Source: Pseudomonas sp. dw_358 (lineage in GTDB: Bacteria; Pseudomonadota; Gammaproteobacteria; Pseudomonadales; Pseudomonadaceae). From it: a DNA stretch of 64,000 nt. The translations under genes were made by a program, and so were the position numbers. Shown here piece after piece: positions 46,523-57,296 of the stretch. The stretch is taken from NCBI RefSeq assembly GCF_018449655.1, contig NZ_JAAVUX010000001.1, positions 496,001 through 560,000 of the forward strand, written 5' to 3'. The notes under the pieces are model-generated. The model was not told where the DNA came from. It searched no databases and was given only the letters and a program-made list of their open reading frames with translations. Within the stretch, counting starts at the first letter, position 1; every line of letters begins with the position of its first letter.

Positions 46523-47422
46523 TTAACCTTCACCGTTCGCGGAACCTTGGTCGGCCCCATCTTTAGGGCCTCGGCGTCCGCGAAAATCAATCAGGCTGTC
46601 GACAATGGCCGCAACCACGAGCAACAGGTAGACCAGCTGCATGAACGGCACCAGCGTTACATACATCCCCACGAGCCAGAACCGTGCCAGGCGCTTTTGA
46701 GCGACCAGACCGTGCACCAGGGCCAACCCCGAGATCAACAACGGCAAGCTGCACAACGGCGTCAACATGGCGACCTGGGAACCGAAGTTCGGCCCGATCA
46801 ACATCAACGCCAGCAGCATCATCGCTGGCCAAGGAGCGATCCGGATTTCGCGAAACTCGCGACCGAACCCGCCGGGGTTATACAACACTGCCTGCCAATA
46901 CCGCCCCAACATCAGGGCCAGCAGACTGAGGGCTTGCATCATTGCCGCTATCAGACCGATCAGTACCGGTGTAATCAGCGATCCCAGGCGCGCACGTTCC
47001 TCTATCGACATCTTTTGATAGATACCCTCGAGCATGTCGGGCAGGTGCTGTTGCAATACCTGCGAAAACTGCTCGATGGGCTCGCGGAACACCGCGCCCA
47101 ACACCACCCCAAACACCAGACCCAGCGCCACGCTGACCAGCAGCAGGCGATTCCAGGCCATTCCCGAGCGCAAACACGCTGCGAGCCCCAGCGAGCCCAG
47201 CAACACCATCAAGGTGCGCGGCTCACCGTAGAACCACCAGGCCAAAGCCGGCAGTAACGCCCAGAGAAGCACGCTGAAAGCGTCCTTCGGACCCCGCCGC
47301 AGGAGCACCAGGCACCCCGCGGCAGCACTTAACCAGACCATCAGCGGCAATGCCGCACATCCCGCCACCACCAGGGTGGCTTGCACGCGACCGCGCATGA
47401 TGAAATCAGCCAAGGCGCGCAT
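46523..47422 (-). CDS. Conserved multi-pass membrane protein between rpsR and rplI
   Basis: A 299-residue integral membrane protein with about eight hydrophobic segments. The ATG at 47422 is 36 bases from rpsR, and rplI starts 21 bases after its stop. The same position is occupied by a similar protein in P. aeruginosa, so it is native to the operon; it somewhat resembles DUF2232/YybS proteins. The C-terminus is polar and Gly-rich (RGRRGPKDGADQGSANGEG). The function is unknown. Confidence 0.8.
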   Translation of the reverse strand: MRALADFIMRGRVQATLVVAGCAALPLMVWLSAAAGCLVLLRRGPKDAFSVLLWALLPALAWWFYGEPRTLMVLLGSLGLAACLRSGMAWNRLLLVSVALGLVFGVVLGAVFREPIEQFSQVLQQHLPDMLEGIYQKMSIEERARLGSLITPVLIGLIAAMMQALSLLALMLGRYWQAVLYNPGGFGREFREIRIAPWPAMMLLALMLIGPNFGSQVAMLTPLCSLPLLISGLALVHGLVAQKRLARFWLVGMYVTLVPFMQLVYLLLVVAAIVDSLIDFRGRRGPKDGADQGSANGEG

Positions 47423-47458
47423 GCATCTATCCTTTTGCTACGTATCGACTACCTGGAC

Positions 47459-47689
47459 TCAGCGGCCGTGGCTGTCGGTGTAGGGCAGCAGGGCCAGGAA
47501 GCGGGCGCGCTTGATAGCGACGGCCAGCTGACGCTGATAGCGAGCCTTGGTACCGGTGATACGGCTTGGAACGATCTTGCCGGTTTCAGATACGTAGGCT
47601 TTCAGCGTGTTGAGATCCTTGTAATCGATCTCTTTCACGTTTTCAGCGGTGAAACGGCAGAATTTACGACGACGGAAGAAACGTGCCAT
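47459..47689 (-). CDS. rpsR: 30S ribosomal protein S18
   Basis: A 76-residue protein of the small-subunit platform. [15 protein letters not shown] at the start and [27 protein letters not shown] at the end are diagnostic. It binds S6 as a heterodimer and both contact 16S rRNA. It follows rpsF by 28 bases. Confidence 0.98.
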   Translation of the reverse strand: MARFFRRRKFCRFTAENVKEIDYKDLNTLKAYVSETGKIVPSRITGTKARYQRQLAVAIKRARFLALLPYTDSHGR

Positions 47690-47717
47690 GTAATTGGCTC
47701 CTCAAAAGATCCGGGAA

Positions 47718-48143
47718 TTACTCGTCAGCGTTATCGCTGGCGTCGCTGTTATCGCCATCATCGCCATCGGCGCTGTCGGCGTGCTCAGGACGGTCACGAC
47801 GCTCACGGCGCTCACCGCGGTTTTCTTCGGCTTTCATCAGCTCGGAAGGACCGGTGACAGCTTCGTCCATGCGGATGACCATGTTACGGATCACGGCATC
47901 GTTGTAACGGAAGTTGTCTTCCAGCTCGGCCAGGGCCTTGCCGCTGCATTCCACGTTCAGCAGAACGTAGTGAGCCTTGTGCACGTTGTCGATGGCGTAA
48001 GCCAGCTGACGACGGCCCAGATCTTCCAGACGGTGGATTTCGCCGCCGTCGTCTTTGATGGCCTTGGTGTAACGCTCGACCATCGCGGGAACTTGTTCGC
48101 TCTGGTCCGGGTGAACCAGGAAAACGATTTCGTAATGACGCAT
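47718..48143 (-). CDS. rpsF: 30S ribosomal protein S6
   Basis: A 141-residue protein that heads the operon. [21 protein letters not shown] and the RNP-like ADG-type core [21 protein letters not shown] are typical. The C-terminal 35 residues are acidic and repetitive ([20 protein letters not shown]), where RimK adds glutamates in many proteobacteria. AAGGAG lies just upstream. Confidence 0.98.
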   Translation of the reverse strand: MRHYEIVFLVHPDQSEQVPAMVERYTKAIKDDGGEIHRLEDLGRRQLAYAIDNVHKAHYVLLNVECSGKALAELEDNFRYNDAVIRNMVIRMDEAVTGPSELMKAEENRGERRERRDRPEHADSADGDDGDNSDASDNADE

Positions 48144-48234
48144 GAATGCTCCTTACGGGTTGTAGCCTGCCGCCAGGGCGGTCAGACAAGGAGTGAATGA
48201 CACTAGTGAGTCTTGCCCACAGGCAAGGCGCGCA

Positions 48235-48263
48235 ATTGTAGAGAAGGGGGTGGGGGGAAGCAA
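48235..48263 (-). promoter_or_regulatory. Probable sigma-70 promoter of the rpsF operon
   Basis: On the minus strand TTGCTT, a 17-base spacer and TACAAT, 92 bases upstream of the rpsF start. Both boxes match the consensus at 4/6 and 5/6 positions. Leaders of this length before rpsF can hold S6-S18 autoregulation structures. Confidence 0.5.
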
Positions 48264-48302
48264 GGGGATTGGTGATTATTTGAGCAGATGACTGCACTGC
48301 CA

Positions 48303-48380
48303 TGCAGGACCGAGCTTGCTCGGGAACGGTGATGCTCGGGACCCATGTTGCACCGGTTCCCGAGCAAGCTCGGCCCTGCA
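48303..48380. repeat. REP-like inverted pair
   Basis: TGCAGGACCGAGCTTGCTCGG and GAACGGTG at the left, CACCGGTTCCCGAGCAAGC and TCGGCCCTGCA at the right: an almost perfect inverted pair enclosing about 20 bases. It lies between rpsF and rlmB, both minus strand, with rlmB upstream, so it may terminate rnr-rlmB transcription. Confidence 0.85.
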
Positions 48381-48395
48381 GGATGACCCCGAGGC

Positions 48396-49154
48396 CTATT
48401 TCTTCGTCGCAGCCTTCACCTTGCGCTGGCGCACGGCTTCAAACAGGCACACCCCGGTCGCCACGGATACGTTCAAGCTGCTGACACTGCCGGCCATCGG
48501 CAATTTCACCAGGTAATCGCAATGCTCGCGGGTCAGGCGGCGCATGCCCTTGCCTTCGGCGCCCATGATCAGGATGGTCGGCCCGGTCATGTCCTGGTCG
48601 TAGATCTCGACGTCCGCTTCGCCCGCAGTCCCGACCACCCACAAACCACGTTGCTGGAGCTTTTCCAGCGAGCGCGCGAGGTTGGTCACGGCCACCAGCG
48701 GGATCACTTCCGCCGCACCGCAGGCGACTTTGCGCACTGCCGGGGTCAGGGTCGCGGACTTGTCCTTGGGCACGATCACGGCCAGGGCGCCAGCTGCGTC
48801 GGCACTGCGCAGGCAGGCACCAAGGTTATGCGGATCGGTCACGCCATCCAGCACCAGCAACAAAGGTGCACCTTCCGTGCGGTCGAGCAGCTCGTCAAGC
48901 ATGGCCTCGCCCCAGACCTGGCTCGGGCTGACTTCGGCCACTACGCCCTGATGCACGCCTTCGACCCAGGCATCCATCTCGCGGCGCTCGGCCTGACCGA
49001 TGGAGACCTTGTTCAGATTGGCCAGCTCCACCAATTTCTGTACCCGCGGCTCGCTGCGACCATCGGCCAGCCAGACTTGCTTGACCCGCTTGGGGTGATG
49101 ACGCAAAAGCGCTTCCACGGCATGCACGCCGTAGATCTTTTCCAACTGACTCAT
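48396..49154 (-). CDS. rlmB: 23S rRNA (guanosine(2251)-2'-O)-methyltransferase
   Basis: A 252-residue SPOUT methyltransferase that modifies G2251 in the ribosomal P-loop. The N-terminal substrate-binding domain starts EKIYGVHAVEALLRHHPKRV; the SpoU knot has LVLDGVTDPHNLGACLRSA near residues 99-117, PTILIMGAEGKGMRRLTREHCD near residues 190-211 and SLNVSVATGVCLFE. The ATG overlaps the rnr stop (ATGA), the usual rnr-rlmB pairing. Confidence 0.97.
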   Translation of the reverse strand: MSQLEKIYGVHAVEALLRHHPKRVKQVWLADGRSEPRVQKLVELANLNKVSIGQAERREMDAWVEGVHQGVVAEVSPSQVWGEAMLDELLDRTEGAPLLLVLDGVTDPHNLGACLRSADAAGALAVIVPKDKSATLTPAVRKVACGAAEVIPLVAVTNLARSLEKLQQRGLWVVGTAGEADVEIYDQDMTGPTILIMGAEGKGMRRLTREHCDYLVKLPMAGSVSSLNVSVATGVCLFEAVRQRKVKAATKK

Positions 49155-51805
49155 GACTTCGCCTTGGGTTTACGGGCGCCAGACTTGGATGGCCCCTTGC
49201 GGTGCGTGGTGGGCTTGCCTTCGGCCTTGGCCGATGACTTGCTGGCACTACCGCCCGCCCCTTTGGCATCGGCCAGCAGGGCTTTTTTCATTTCACGGCT
49301 TTTGCGGATATCGGCATTGTTGGCCACCGCGTCGGAAACGCGGTAAGCCTCACTGGAGCCGGACGCCTTGGCGCTGGATTTTTCCGAGCGACGGGGCGCC
49401 TTGATCGGCGCCTCTTCCCGTGCGGCGGGCTCCTTGGCCCGCGAACGCACGGCCGGCTTGGCCTCTTCCTGGCGCTGAGCCGGCTTGGTAACAGGCTTAG
49501 CGGCGGCTACCGGAGCGCTGGCTTGACGGTTTTTTTTTCCGATAGGCGCATTCAGCGTGTTCTCGGCCATCTCGAAGTCGATCTTGCGTTCGTCGAGGTC
49601 GACGCGCATGACCCGCACTTCCACGGTATCGCCCAGACGGAAGCTGCGGCCGGTGCGCTCGCCCGCCAGGCGGTGATGCACAGGGTCGAAGTGGTAGTAG
49701 TCGCCTGGCAGCGCAGTGACGTGGACCAGACCCTCGACGAAGATATCGGTCAGCTCGACAAACAGACCGAAACCGGTCACCGCGGTGATCACACCTGGGA
49801 AGCTCTCGCCGACGCGGTCCTTCATGAACTCGCACTTGAGCCAGTTGACCACGTCGCGGGTGGCTTCATCGGCGCGGCGCTCGCTCATGGAGCACTGCTC
49901 GCCCAATTGCTCCAGGGCGTTTTCGTCGTACGGATAGATGCGCGCCTTGGGGATGGTCGGTGCATCGGCACGACGTACGTGCGGGGTGTCCTGCCTGGAG
50001 CGGATGACGCTGCGGATGGCGCGATGGGTGAGCAGATCGGGGTAGCGACGAATCGGCGAGGTGAAGTGCGTGTACGCCTCGTAGTTCAGGCCGAAGTGGC
50101 CCTGGTTGTCGGCGCTGTACACCGCCTGGCTCAGCGAGCGCAGCATCACGGTCTGGATCACGTTGAAATCCGGGCGCCCCTGAATGCTGGCCAGCAAGGC
50201 ACGGTAGTCCTTGGGCGACGGACCATCCTTGCCCTTGTTGATCGACAGGCCCAGCTCGCCGAGGAAGGCGCGCAGTTTTTCCAGGCGCTCTGGCGGCGGA
50301 CCGTCGTGGACCCGGTACAACGCCGGAATCTCGTGCTTCTTGAGGAACTCGGCGGTGGCCACGTTGGCCGCCAGCATGCATTCTTCGATCAGTTTGTGGG
50401 CGTCGTTGCGCACCGTCGGCTTGATCTCGGCGATCTTGCGTGACGAACCGAAGACAATTCGGGTTTCCTGGGTTTCGAAGTCGATGGCGCCACGGGTGTG
50501 ACGGGCTTCGAGGAGCACCTTGTAAAGCGCATAAAGCTGCTTGAGGTGCGGCAGCACATCGCCGTACTCGCCACGCAACGCCTTGGCCTCGCTGGAGCGC
50601 GAATGCTCGAGCAAGGTGCTGACCTTGTTATAGGTCAGGCGCGCATGGGAGTGGATGACTGCTTCATAGAACTGATAGTCGGTCATCTCGCCGGTCTTGG
50701 AGATGGTCATCTCGCAGACCATGGCCAGCCGATCGACGTGCGGGTTCAGGGAGCACAGGCCATTGGAAAGCTGCTCGGGCAGCATCGGGATCACGCGCTC
50801 GGGGAAGTACACCGAGTTGCCGCGTACCTGGGCTTCGTCGTCCAGGGCCGAACCGAGCTTCACATAGCTGGACACGTCGGCGATCGCCACGTAGAGCTTC
50901 CAGCCACCGTTGAACAAGCGCAGCTTGCTCTTGGCTTCGCAGTAGACGGCGTCGTCGAAGTCGCGGGCGTCTTCACCGTCGATGGTGACGAAAGGCAGGT
51001 GGCGCAGGTCGATGCGCTTCTCCTTGTCCTTCTCTTCCACTTCCGGACGCAGCTTCGCGGCTTCCTTGAGCACAGCCTCGGGCCAGACGTGGGGAATGTC
51101 GTACGTGCGCAAAGCCACGTCGATTTCCATGCCCGGCGCCATGTAGTTACCGACCACTTCGACGATATCGCCTTGAGGCTGGAAGCGCACGGTAGGCCAA
51201 TGCGTGATCTTCACTTCGACGAACTGACCGACCTTGGCGGCGCCATGACGACCCGGGGTGATCAGCACTTCCTGCTGCACTTTAGGGTTGTCAGGGACCA
51301 CAAAACCGATGCCGCTCTCTTCGAAATAGCGGCCGACGATACTTTCGTGGGCGCGGGAGATGACTTCGACGATCACCCCTTCGCGGCGACCACGACGGTC
51401 CAGGCCCGAGACCCGCGCCAGCGCGCGGTCGCCATCGAACACCAGGCGCATCTGCGCCGGGCTCATGAACAGGTCATCGCTGCCATCGTCCGGCACCAGG
51501 AAGCCGAAGCCGTCACGGTGGCCAGTGATGCGACCCAGGATCAGGTCGAGCTTGTCGACCGGCGCATACGTGCCGCGGCGGGTGTAGATCAATTGACCGT
51601 CGCGCTCCATGGCGCGCAGACGGCGGCGCAAGGCCTCCAACTGGTCTTCGGTGGTCAGGCCGAACTCTTCCACCAACTGCTCACGGCTGGCGGGCGAACC
51701 CCGATCGGCGAGATGCTTGAGAATCAGCTCGCGGCTGGGAATGGGGTTTTCGTAGTTTGCCGCTTCACGAGCGGCCTCGGGATCGAGGGTCTGCCAATCG
51801 GCCAT
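49151..51805 (-). CDS. rnr: Ribonuclease R
   Basis: An 884-residue 3'-5' exoribonuclease that degrades structured RNA. Cold-shock domains span about residues 60-220, the RNB catalytic domain about 250-600 (FVTIDGEDARDFDDAVYCE holds the Asp metal ligands) and the S1 domain about 650-730. After residue 756 comes a Lys/Ala/Pro/Ser-rich basic tail of about 129 residues, longer than in E. coli. A 9-A run in the mRNA (plus-strand T run 49530-49538) marks the junction of S1 region and tail. In Pseudomonas syringae RNase R belongs to the degradosome. Confidence 0.97.
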   Translation of the reverse strand: MADWQTLDPEAAREAANYENPIPSRELILKHLADRGSPASREQLVEEFGLTTEDQLEALRRRLRAMERDGQLIYTRRGTYAPVDKLDLILGRITGHRDGFGFLVPDDGSDDLFMSPAQMRLVFDGDRALARVSGLDRRGRREGVIVEVISRAHESIVGRYFEESGIGFVVPDNPKVQQEVLITPGRHGAAKVGQFVEVKITHWPTVRFQPQGDIVEVVGNYMAPGMEIDVALRTYDIPHVWPEAVLKEAAKLRPEVEEKDKEKRIDLRHLPFVTIDGEDARDFDDAVYCEAKSKLRLFNGGWKLYVAIADVSSYVKLGSALDDEAQVRGNSVYFPERVIPMLPEQLSNGLCSLNPHVDRLAMVCEMTISKTGEMTDYQFYEAVIHSHARLTYNKVSTLLEHSRSSEAKALRGEYGDVLPHLKQLYALYKVLLEARHTRGAIDFETQETRIVFGSSRKIAEIKPTVRNDAHKLIEECMLAANVATAEFLKKHEIPALYRVHDGPPPERLEKLRAFLGELGLSINKGKDGPSPKDYRALLASIQGRPDFNVIQTVMLRSLSQAVYSADNQGHFGLNYEAYTHFTSPIRRYPDLLTHRAIRSVIRSRQDTPHVRRADAPTIPKARIYPYDENALEQLGEQCSMSERRADEATRDVVNWLKCEFMKDRVGESFPGVITAVTGFGLFVELTDIFVEGLVHVTALPGDYYHFDPVHHRLAGERTGRSFRLGDTVEVRVMRVDLDERKIDFEMAENTLNAPIGKKNRQASAPVAAAKPVTKPAQRQEEAKPAVRSRAKEPAAREEAPIKAPRRSEKSSAKASGSSEAYRVSDAVANNADIRKSREMKKALLADAKGAGGSASKSSAKAEGKPTTHRKGPSKSGARKPKAKS

Positions 51806-51967
51806 TAGAGAGAATTCACCTTGTCTATATAGGGGTTAGTTTGGCATACGGCGATTGAAACGGGAAATTTCGGGGGCGCCAGCGCCTATGAACGTGAGAG
51901 TAGCGCGGCGCAGATGAACGTTCATCCGTTACTTTTGAAATAAATCATTTTTTTTGTGATTTTACGC

Positions 51968-51996
51968 TTTACAGCTTCGGGAGCGCTCCGTATAGT
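51968..51996 (+). promoter_or_regulatory. Promoter of the first tRNA-Leu
   Basis: TTTACA (51968-51973), exactly 17 bases, TATAGT (51991-51996), then a GC-rich discriminator GCGCGCC of the stringent-control type. It lies 36 bases upstream of the tRNA 5' end. The 226-base gap from rnr holds no gene. Confidence 0.85.
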
Positions 51997-52031
51997 GCGC
52001 GCCATCGACAACGCACAGCGATGTTGATACT

Positions 52032-52118
52032 GCCCAGATGGTGAAATTGGTAGACACGCCAGCTTCAGGTGCTGGTGACCTTACGGTCGTGGAAGTTCGA
52101 GTCTTCTTCTGGGCACCA
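52032..52118 (+). tRNA. tRNA-Leu (anticodon CAG), copy 1
   Basis: An 87-base class II tRNA including encoded CCA. Acceptor GCCCAGA pairs with TCTGGGC; the anticodon stem CCAGC/GCTGG carries loop TTCAGGT, anticodon CAG, reading CUG, the most frequent Leu codon here. The long variable arm (TGACCTTACGGTCGT) is typical of tRNA-Leu, and GGTTCGA-like TTCGAGT marks the T-arm. Confidence 0.97.
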
Positions 52119-52128
52119 ATTCAACAAG

Positions 52129-52149
52129 AACCCGCGAAAGCGGGTTTTT
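52129..52149 (+). terminator. Terminator of tRNA-Leu copy 1
   Basis: AACCCGC-GAAA-GCGGGTT followed by TTT, a perfect 7-bp stem with a stable GAAA loop. Confidence 0.93.
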
Positions 52150-52189
52150 GCGTTATGAAACAAGGGTTTCTTAAACCTGCAACTGGGGG

Positions 52190-52218
52190 TTTACAGATTC
52201 CGAGAGCCTCTATATAGT
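52190..52218 (+). promoter_or_regulatory. Promoter of the second tRNA-Leu
   Basis: TTTACA (52190-52195), 17 bases, TATAGT (52213-52218), GC-rich discriminator GCGCTCC: the same arrangement as the first copy, so each tRNA is its own transcription unit. Confidence 0.85.
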
Positions 52219-52252
52219 GCGCTCCACGACGACGAACAAGGTTTTCGTGATT

Positions 52253-52339
52253 GCCCAGATGGTGAAATTGGTAGACACGCCAGCTTCAGGTGCTGGTGAC
52301 CTTACGGTCGTGGAAGTTCGAGTCTTCTTCTGGGCACCA
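52253..52339 (+). tRNA. tRNA-Leu (anticodon CAG), copy 2
   Basis: An 87-base copy identical in sequence to the first tRNA, 221 bases downstream, with CCA encoded. Promoter and terminator are also nearly the same, pointing to duplication of the whole unit. Confidence 0.97.
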
Positions 52340-52348
52340 ATTGAGTAG

Positions 52349-52370
52349 AAACCCGCGAAAGCGGGTTTTT
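52349..52370 (+). terminator. Terminator of tRNA-Leu copy 2
   Basis: AAACCCGC-GAAA-GCGGGTTTTT, the same hairpin as after copy 1, extended by one A-T pair. Confidence 0.93.
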
Positions 52371-52400
52371 GCGTTTCCGGGCCACGATAATGTCTTTCGT

Positions 52401-52471
52401 CTGCAGGACCGAGCTTGCTCGGGAACGGCGCATGCGAGCAAGCCCGTTCCCGAGCAAGCTCGACCCTACAG
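52401..52471. repeat. REP-like inverted pair
   Basis: CTGCAGGACCGAGCTTGC-TCGGGAACGG and, after a loop containing CATGCGAGCAAG, CCGTTCCCGAGCAAGC-TCGACCCTACAG. It is the second well-kept pair of the family seen at 48303. It lies between the tRNA unit and the chemoreceptor gene, which converge. Confidence 0.85.
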
Positions 52472-52486
52472 AGACTGAGGGCGACC

Positions 52487-54421
52487 TCAAGCCCTGAACT
52501 GCCCCAGGCTCGCCTTCAACTGCGCCGCCAGCCCATCCAGCACCTTGCTGCTGGCCGTGGTCTCCATGACTGCCTGTGCTGCCTTCTCGGCCTGAGCATG
52601 AATCGTCTCGACCCTGCCCTTCACCGCGTGCGCGCCCTGCGCCTGGTGCTCCGCTGCGCGGGTCGCCGTGCCGATCGCATCGTGCACTTGCTCCACCGAA
52701 GACTGCACCGACTGCTGCAAGCGTGCATTGTCGCGCAGCACCAATAGCCCCTCGCTGGCCTGACGCCCCGCCTGGCTGATCGCCGCCACCGCCTCCCGCG
52801 CACCGGATTGCAAGGCACCGATGTGAGCCTGGATGTCGCCGGTGGAGCTCTGGGTCTTGCTTGCCAGGGCACGCACTTCGTCGGCCACTACCGCAAAACC
52901 GCGCCCGGTCTCGCCCGCTCGCGCCGCCTCGATGGCCGCATTCAGTGCCAGCAGGTTGGTCTGCTCGGCGATGCCATGAATCACGGTCAGCACCACTTCG
53001 ATCTGCTGGCTCTGCTCGGCCAGCCGCTCGATCACTTTCGATCCAGTTTCCACCTGCACGGCCAACGCCTCGATCAGACCGCCCACTTTGGCCGAGGCCT
53101 TGGTGTTGTCGTCCGTGGCGCGACGAATTTCGGCAACCTGCCCCAAGGCCGCCTGCATGGCCCGACTCTCGGCCTGAGCCTGAACAGCCATGGTGGACAA
53201 CGCCTCCAGGCTCGCGGCCACCTCATCACGCTGGCGCTCGGCCGCGGCATCGGCGCCGGCGTTGCGCTTGGCCATGGCGCCGATCTCGATCCCGGTGCGC
53301 TGGGCAGCCTCGCCGGCCTCGCGAACAATGGGCTGGAGCTTGTCGATAAATCGGTTGACCGCGCCCGCCATGTCGCCGATTTCGTCGCGACTGTCGAGTT
53401 TGACGCGCTTGGTCAGGTCGCCGTCGCCGGCCGCCAGATCATTGAGTGCGGCAATCAGCAGGTGCAGCTTGCTGACCACTCGGCGCCCCAGCACCACGGC
53501 CAGAGCCAGCAGAACCCCCAGACCCACCAAGGCCAGACCCAGACCGATCCGCCAGCGCAAGGTCGCAGCGGCATCCTGCACGGTGCTGGTGGTGTTGGCC
53601 TGCATCGCACTGGCACTGACCTGAGCGCTTTGCAGGCGCGCCTGCAAAGCCTTGGCACTGTCAGCCGACGCCCCCGCCAGACTGTCGCCAACCAGTTGGT
53701 CGCTGCTGGCAATCAAGGCGGCGAAACGCTGATCCAGCGCCTTGAGCTCGGTATCGACCGAAGCCTTGGACACCGCCATCAATACCTTGCCGATTTCGAC
53801 GCCGTTCGGGCTGATCGAAGACTCGACATAGAAGACTTCAGGGTCGACCTTGGCGGCGCTGAGCACCTTGTCCAAGGCACGATCCCCCTGCCCCTTTTCC
53901 AAAAGGGCCTGGTTGATCGGGTTGTCGCGATTGAGGTAGCGCGTCAGGTGCTCGCCCTGGGCATCGTCGTAGACCACGAACAACACATTGGGGTTGCGCT
54001 GGGCACGTCGTGCGAATTCGCTCAGGGTCGGCACGTCGTTGTCCCACATGGCCCGCGGCGCTACCGAAGCCAGCAAGCCGGCCATGTCCGTTGCCGAATC
54101 TTCCAGCGCTTTCTCCAGAGTGACACGCAACTTCGCCTGCTCATCCTTTAAACGGGCGGACAGACCGGCGCTCAGGCGCTGACGAGTATTGCTCGACAGG
54201 CTGTCGAGCCCGGAGGTGACTTCCTGACTGGCTTTTACCAGATCACCGGAAAGCTTCTGACTGTCGGCACCCAGGTGCTGATCAAGGTCCGATTCCAGCG
54301 CGGTGACCGTGCTCCGGGTCAGCGCGACCGCCACCAGCACTTGCACCAAAAGAGCGAGGCCCAGCGCAATGAACACCGGGCGCAGCAAACGACTGCGTAA
54401 TAGAGAGAGTACGGCCGACAC
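52487..54421 (-). CDS. Methyl-accepting chemotaxis protein
   Basis: A 644-residue chemoreceptor. Membrane helix 1 is at about residues 12-34; residues 35-285 form a periplasmic sensor of about 250 residues that I cannot assign to a ligand; helix 2 is at about 290-312, followed by HAMP ([15 protein letters not shown]) and the signalling domain with the conserved tip [35 protein letters not shown] near residues 510-545. No CheR-binding pentapeptide is at the C-terminus. The start is GTG with AGGGGA upstream. Confidence 0.95.
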   Translation of the reverse strand: MSAVLSLLRSRLLRPVFIALGLALLVQVLVAVALTRSTVTALESDLDQHLGADSQKLSGDLVKASQEVTSGLDSLSSNTRQRLSAGLSARLKDEQAKLRVTLEKALEDSATDMAGLLASVAPRAMWDNDVPTLSEFARRAQRNPNVLFVVYDDAQGEHLTRYLNRDNPINQALLEKGQGDRALDKVLSAAKVDPEVFYVESSISPNGVEIGKVLMAVSKASVDTELKALDQRFAALIASSDQLVGDSLAGASADSAKALQARLQSAQVSASAMQANTTSTVQDAAATLRWRIGLGLALVGLGVLLALAVVLGRRVVSKLHLLIAALNDLAAGDGDLTKRVKLDSRDEIGDMAGAVNRFIDKLQPIVREAGEAAQRTGIEIGAMAKRNAGADAAAERQRDEVAASLEALSTMAVQAQAESRAMQAALGQVAEIRRATDDNTKASAKVGGLIEALAVQVETGSKVIERLAEQSQQIEVVLTVIHGIAEQTNLLALNAAIEAARAGETGRGFAVVADEVRALASKTQSSTGDIQAHIGALQSGAREAVAAISQAGRQASEGLLVLRDNARLQQSVQSSVEQVHDAIGTATRAAEHQAQGAHAVKGRVETIHAQAEKAAQAVMETTASSKVLDGLAAQLKASLGQFRA

Positions 54422-54514
54422 TGGAATATCCCCTGGACTTCTGGCGCCATAAAAAGATGGCCACCCACATAAGGGATCGCTAGCAAAGGGCGTGCCGCGA
54501 GGGTATCAAAACCG

Positions 54515-54540
54515 ACAAAGGGCCCCGAGGGGCCCTTTGT
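54515..54540. terminator. Terminator after purA
   Basis: ACAAAGGGCCCC-GA-GGGGCCCTTTGT, a perfect 12-bp stem, about 20 bases after the purA stop. On the minus strand it is followed by CGGTTTT. It separates purA from the chemoreceptor promoter. Confidence 0.85.
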
Positions 54541-54559
54541 CTTCCAGCATCAGCAGCGA

Positions 54560-55867
<1,308 letters not shown>

Positions 55868-55903
55868 TCACGCAAGCTGGGCCGGCAGCGGCCGGCAAAA
55901 AAA

Positions 55904-57091
55904 TCAAAGGGCCAGCGGCAGTACTTGCCATTGCCCGTTCTGCTGAATCAGTTGGCGGTCGCAGTCGGCTTGCGCCGCGTCGCTCAAGGCTTGGCCCGGC
56001 AACGCCTGAACCACGCGCTGGCCTTCATGACGCAACCGGGAAACCTGCTGCCACAAGGCAGACTCGGTGCTGTCAGGGGCCCAGATGCCGCCGCTCGGCA
56101 CTTCAATTTCGGCGCGACCGAGGGTCACCAGGCTTTTCAGGTCCGTGGAAAACCCCGTTGCGGGCCGTGCGCGACCGAAGTCGGCGCCGATATCATCGTA
56201 GCGGCCACCCTGTGCAATGGACTGCCCCATGCCAGGAACGAACACGGCGAACACCACACCGGTGTGGTAGTGGTAGCCGCGCAGCTCGCCAAGATCGAAA
56301 TACAGCGGCAGCTCGGGGAAACGCAAGGACAGGCGTTCGGCGATGGTCAGGAGGTCATCCAGTGCCGCGACGACGGGACCCGGCGCACCGGCCAGCCGCA
56401 CACGGGCCTGAGCCAGCACCTCGCGACCACCACACAGATCCACCAGCGAACGCAGCATGGCCGCCAGCTCGGCGGGCAGATCTGCCGTCAGGGCGACCAC
56501 TTCGTCGATAGCCTTGCGCTGCAGGGCGTCGAACAGCTGCTGTTCCACGGCCCCGGACAAGCCGGCCGCCCTGGCCAGGCCGCGGTAGATGCCGACGTGA
56601 CCGAGGTCCATGTGCACATCCGGCACATCCGTCAGTTCAAGCATAGCCAGCATCAGGCTGATCACTTCGACATCGCTGCTCGGGCTGGCATCGCCATACA
56701 ACTCGGCCCCCAGTTGAATCGGGCTGCGCGATGACGACAACGCTCGCGGCTGCGCATGCAGGACGCTGCCGGCGTAGCACAGACGGGTCGGGCCCTCGCG
56801 GCGCAGGGTATGCGCGTCGATGCGAGCAACCTGTGGCGTGATGTCGGCGCGAAAGCCCATCTGCCGACCCGATTGAGGGTCGATCACCTTGAAGGTACGC
56901 AGATCCAGATCCTGGCCGGCACCGGTCAGGAGTGATTCGAGGTATTCGATATGCGGGGTCACCACGAACTCGTAACCCCAGCTCTGGAACAGGTCCAACA
57001 CCTTGCGACGCGCCACTTCGATACGCGCAGCCTCAGGTGGCAGTACTTCTTCGATGCCATCTGGCAGCAGCCAGCGGTCTACCGTTGCCAT
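55904..57091 (-). CDS. hisZ: ATP phosphoribosyltransferase regulatory subunit
   Basis: A 395-residue catalytically inactive paralogue of histidyl-tRNA synthetase that pairs with short-form HisG for the first step of histidine synthesis. It keeps the class II core ([29 protein letters not shown] near residues 77-90) but lacks the C-terminal anticodon-binding domain. hisG is not in the window. Found upstream of purA as in other pseudomonads. Confidence 0.95.
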   Translation of the reverse strand: MATVDRWLLPDGIEEVLPPEAARIEVARRKVLDLFQSWGYEFVVTPHIEYLESLLTGAGQDLDLRTFKVIDPQSGRQMGFRADITPQVARIDAHTLRREGPTRLCYAGSVLHAQPRALSSSRSPIQLGAELYGDASPSSDVEVISLMLAMLELTDVPDVHMDLGHVGIYRGLARAAGLSGAVEQQLFDALQRKAIDEVVALTADLPAELAAMLRSLVDLCGGREVLAQARVRLAGAPGPVVAALDDLLTIAERLSLRFPELPLYFDLGELRGYHYHTGVVFAVFVPGMGQSIAQGGRYDDIGADFGRARPATGFSTDLKSLVTLGRAEIEVPSGGIWAPDSTESALWQQVSRLRHEGQRVVQALPGQALSDAAQADCDRQLIQQNGQWQVLPLAL

Positions 57092-57198
57092 TACGCCTTT
57101 CCCCTATGATCCCGCATGGCCCACCCTGCGGCAGACCTTGTGTGAAGCCCGACCCGCGCCCCGACGGGGCCGCGAATCGGCAATCGAACTTGCAGACG

Positions 57199-57223
57199 CA
57201 AAAAAGCCGGGAATTTCCCGGCT
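57199..57223 (-). terminator. Terminator after hflC
   Basis: On the minus strand AGCCGGGAA-A-TTCCCGGCT followed by TTTTT, a 9-bp stem. It closes the miaA-hfq-hflX-hflK-hflC operon. The 205-base gap to hisZ holds no gene. Confidence 0.93.
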
Positions 57224-57296
57224 GCCGCATGATACACACGTTTTCGCAAAGGATCACCCCGCCAGGCGCTTTAGCCGCCCGGCGGAGCCGTGTGGA

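Noticed and set aside
57033-57257. 74-codon frame between hflC and hisZ
   Set aside because: It runs through the terminator hairpin and into hisZ, and its sequence has no family resemblance.
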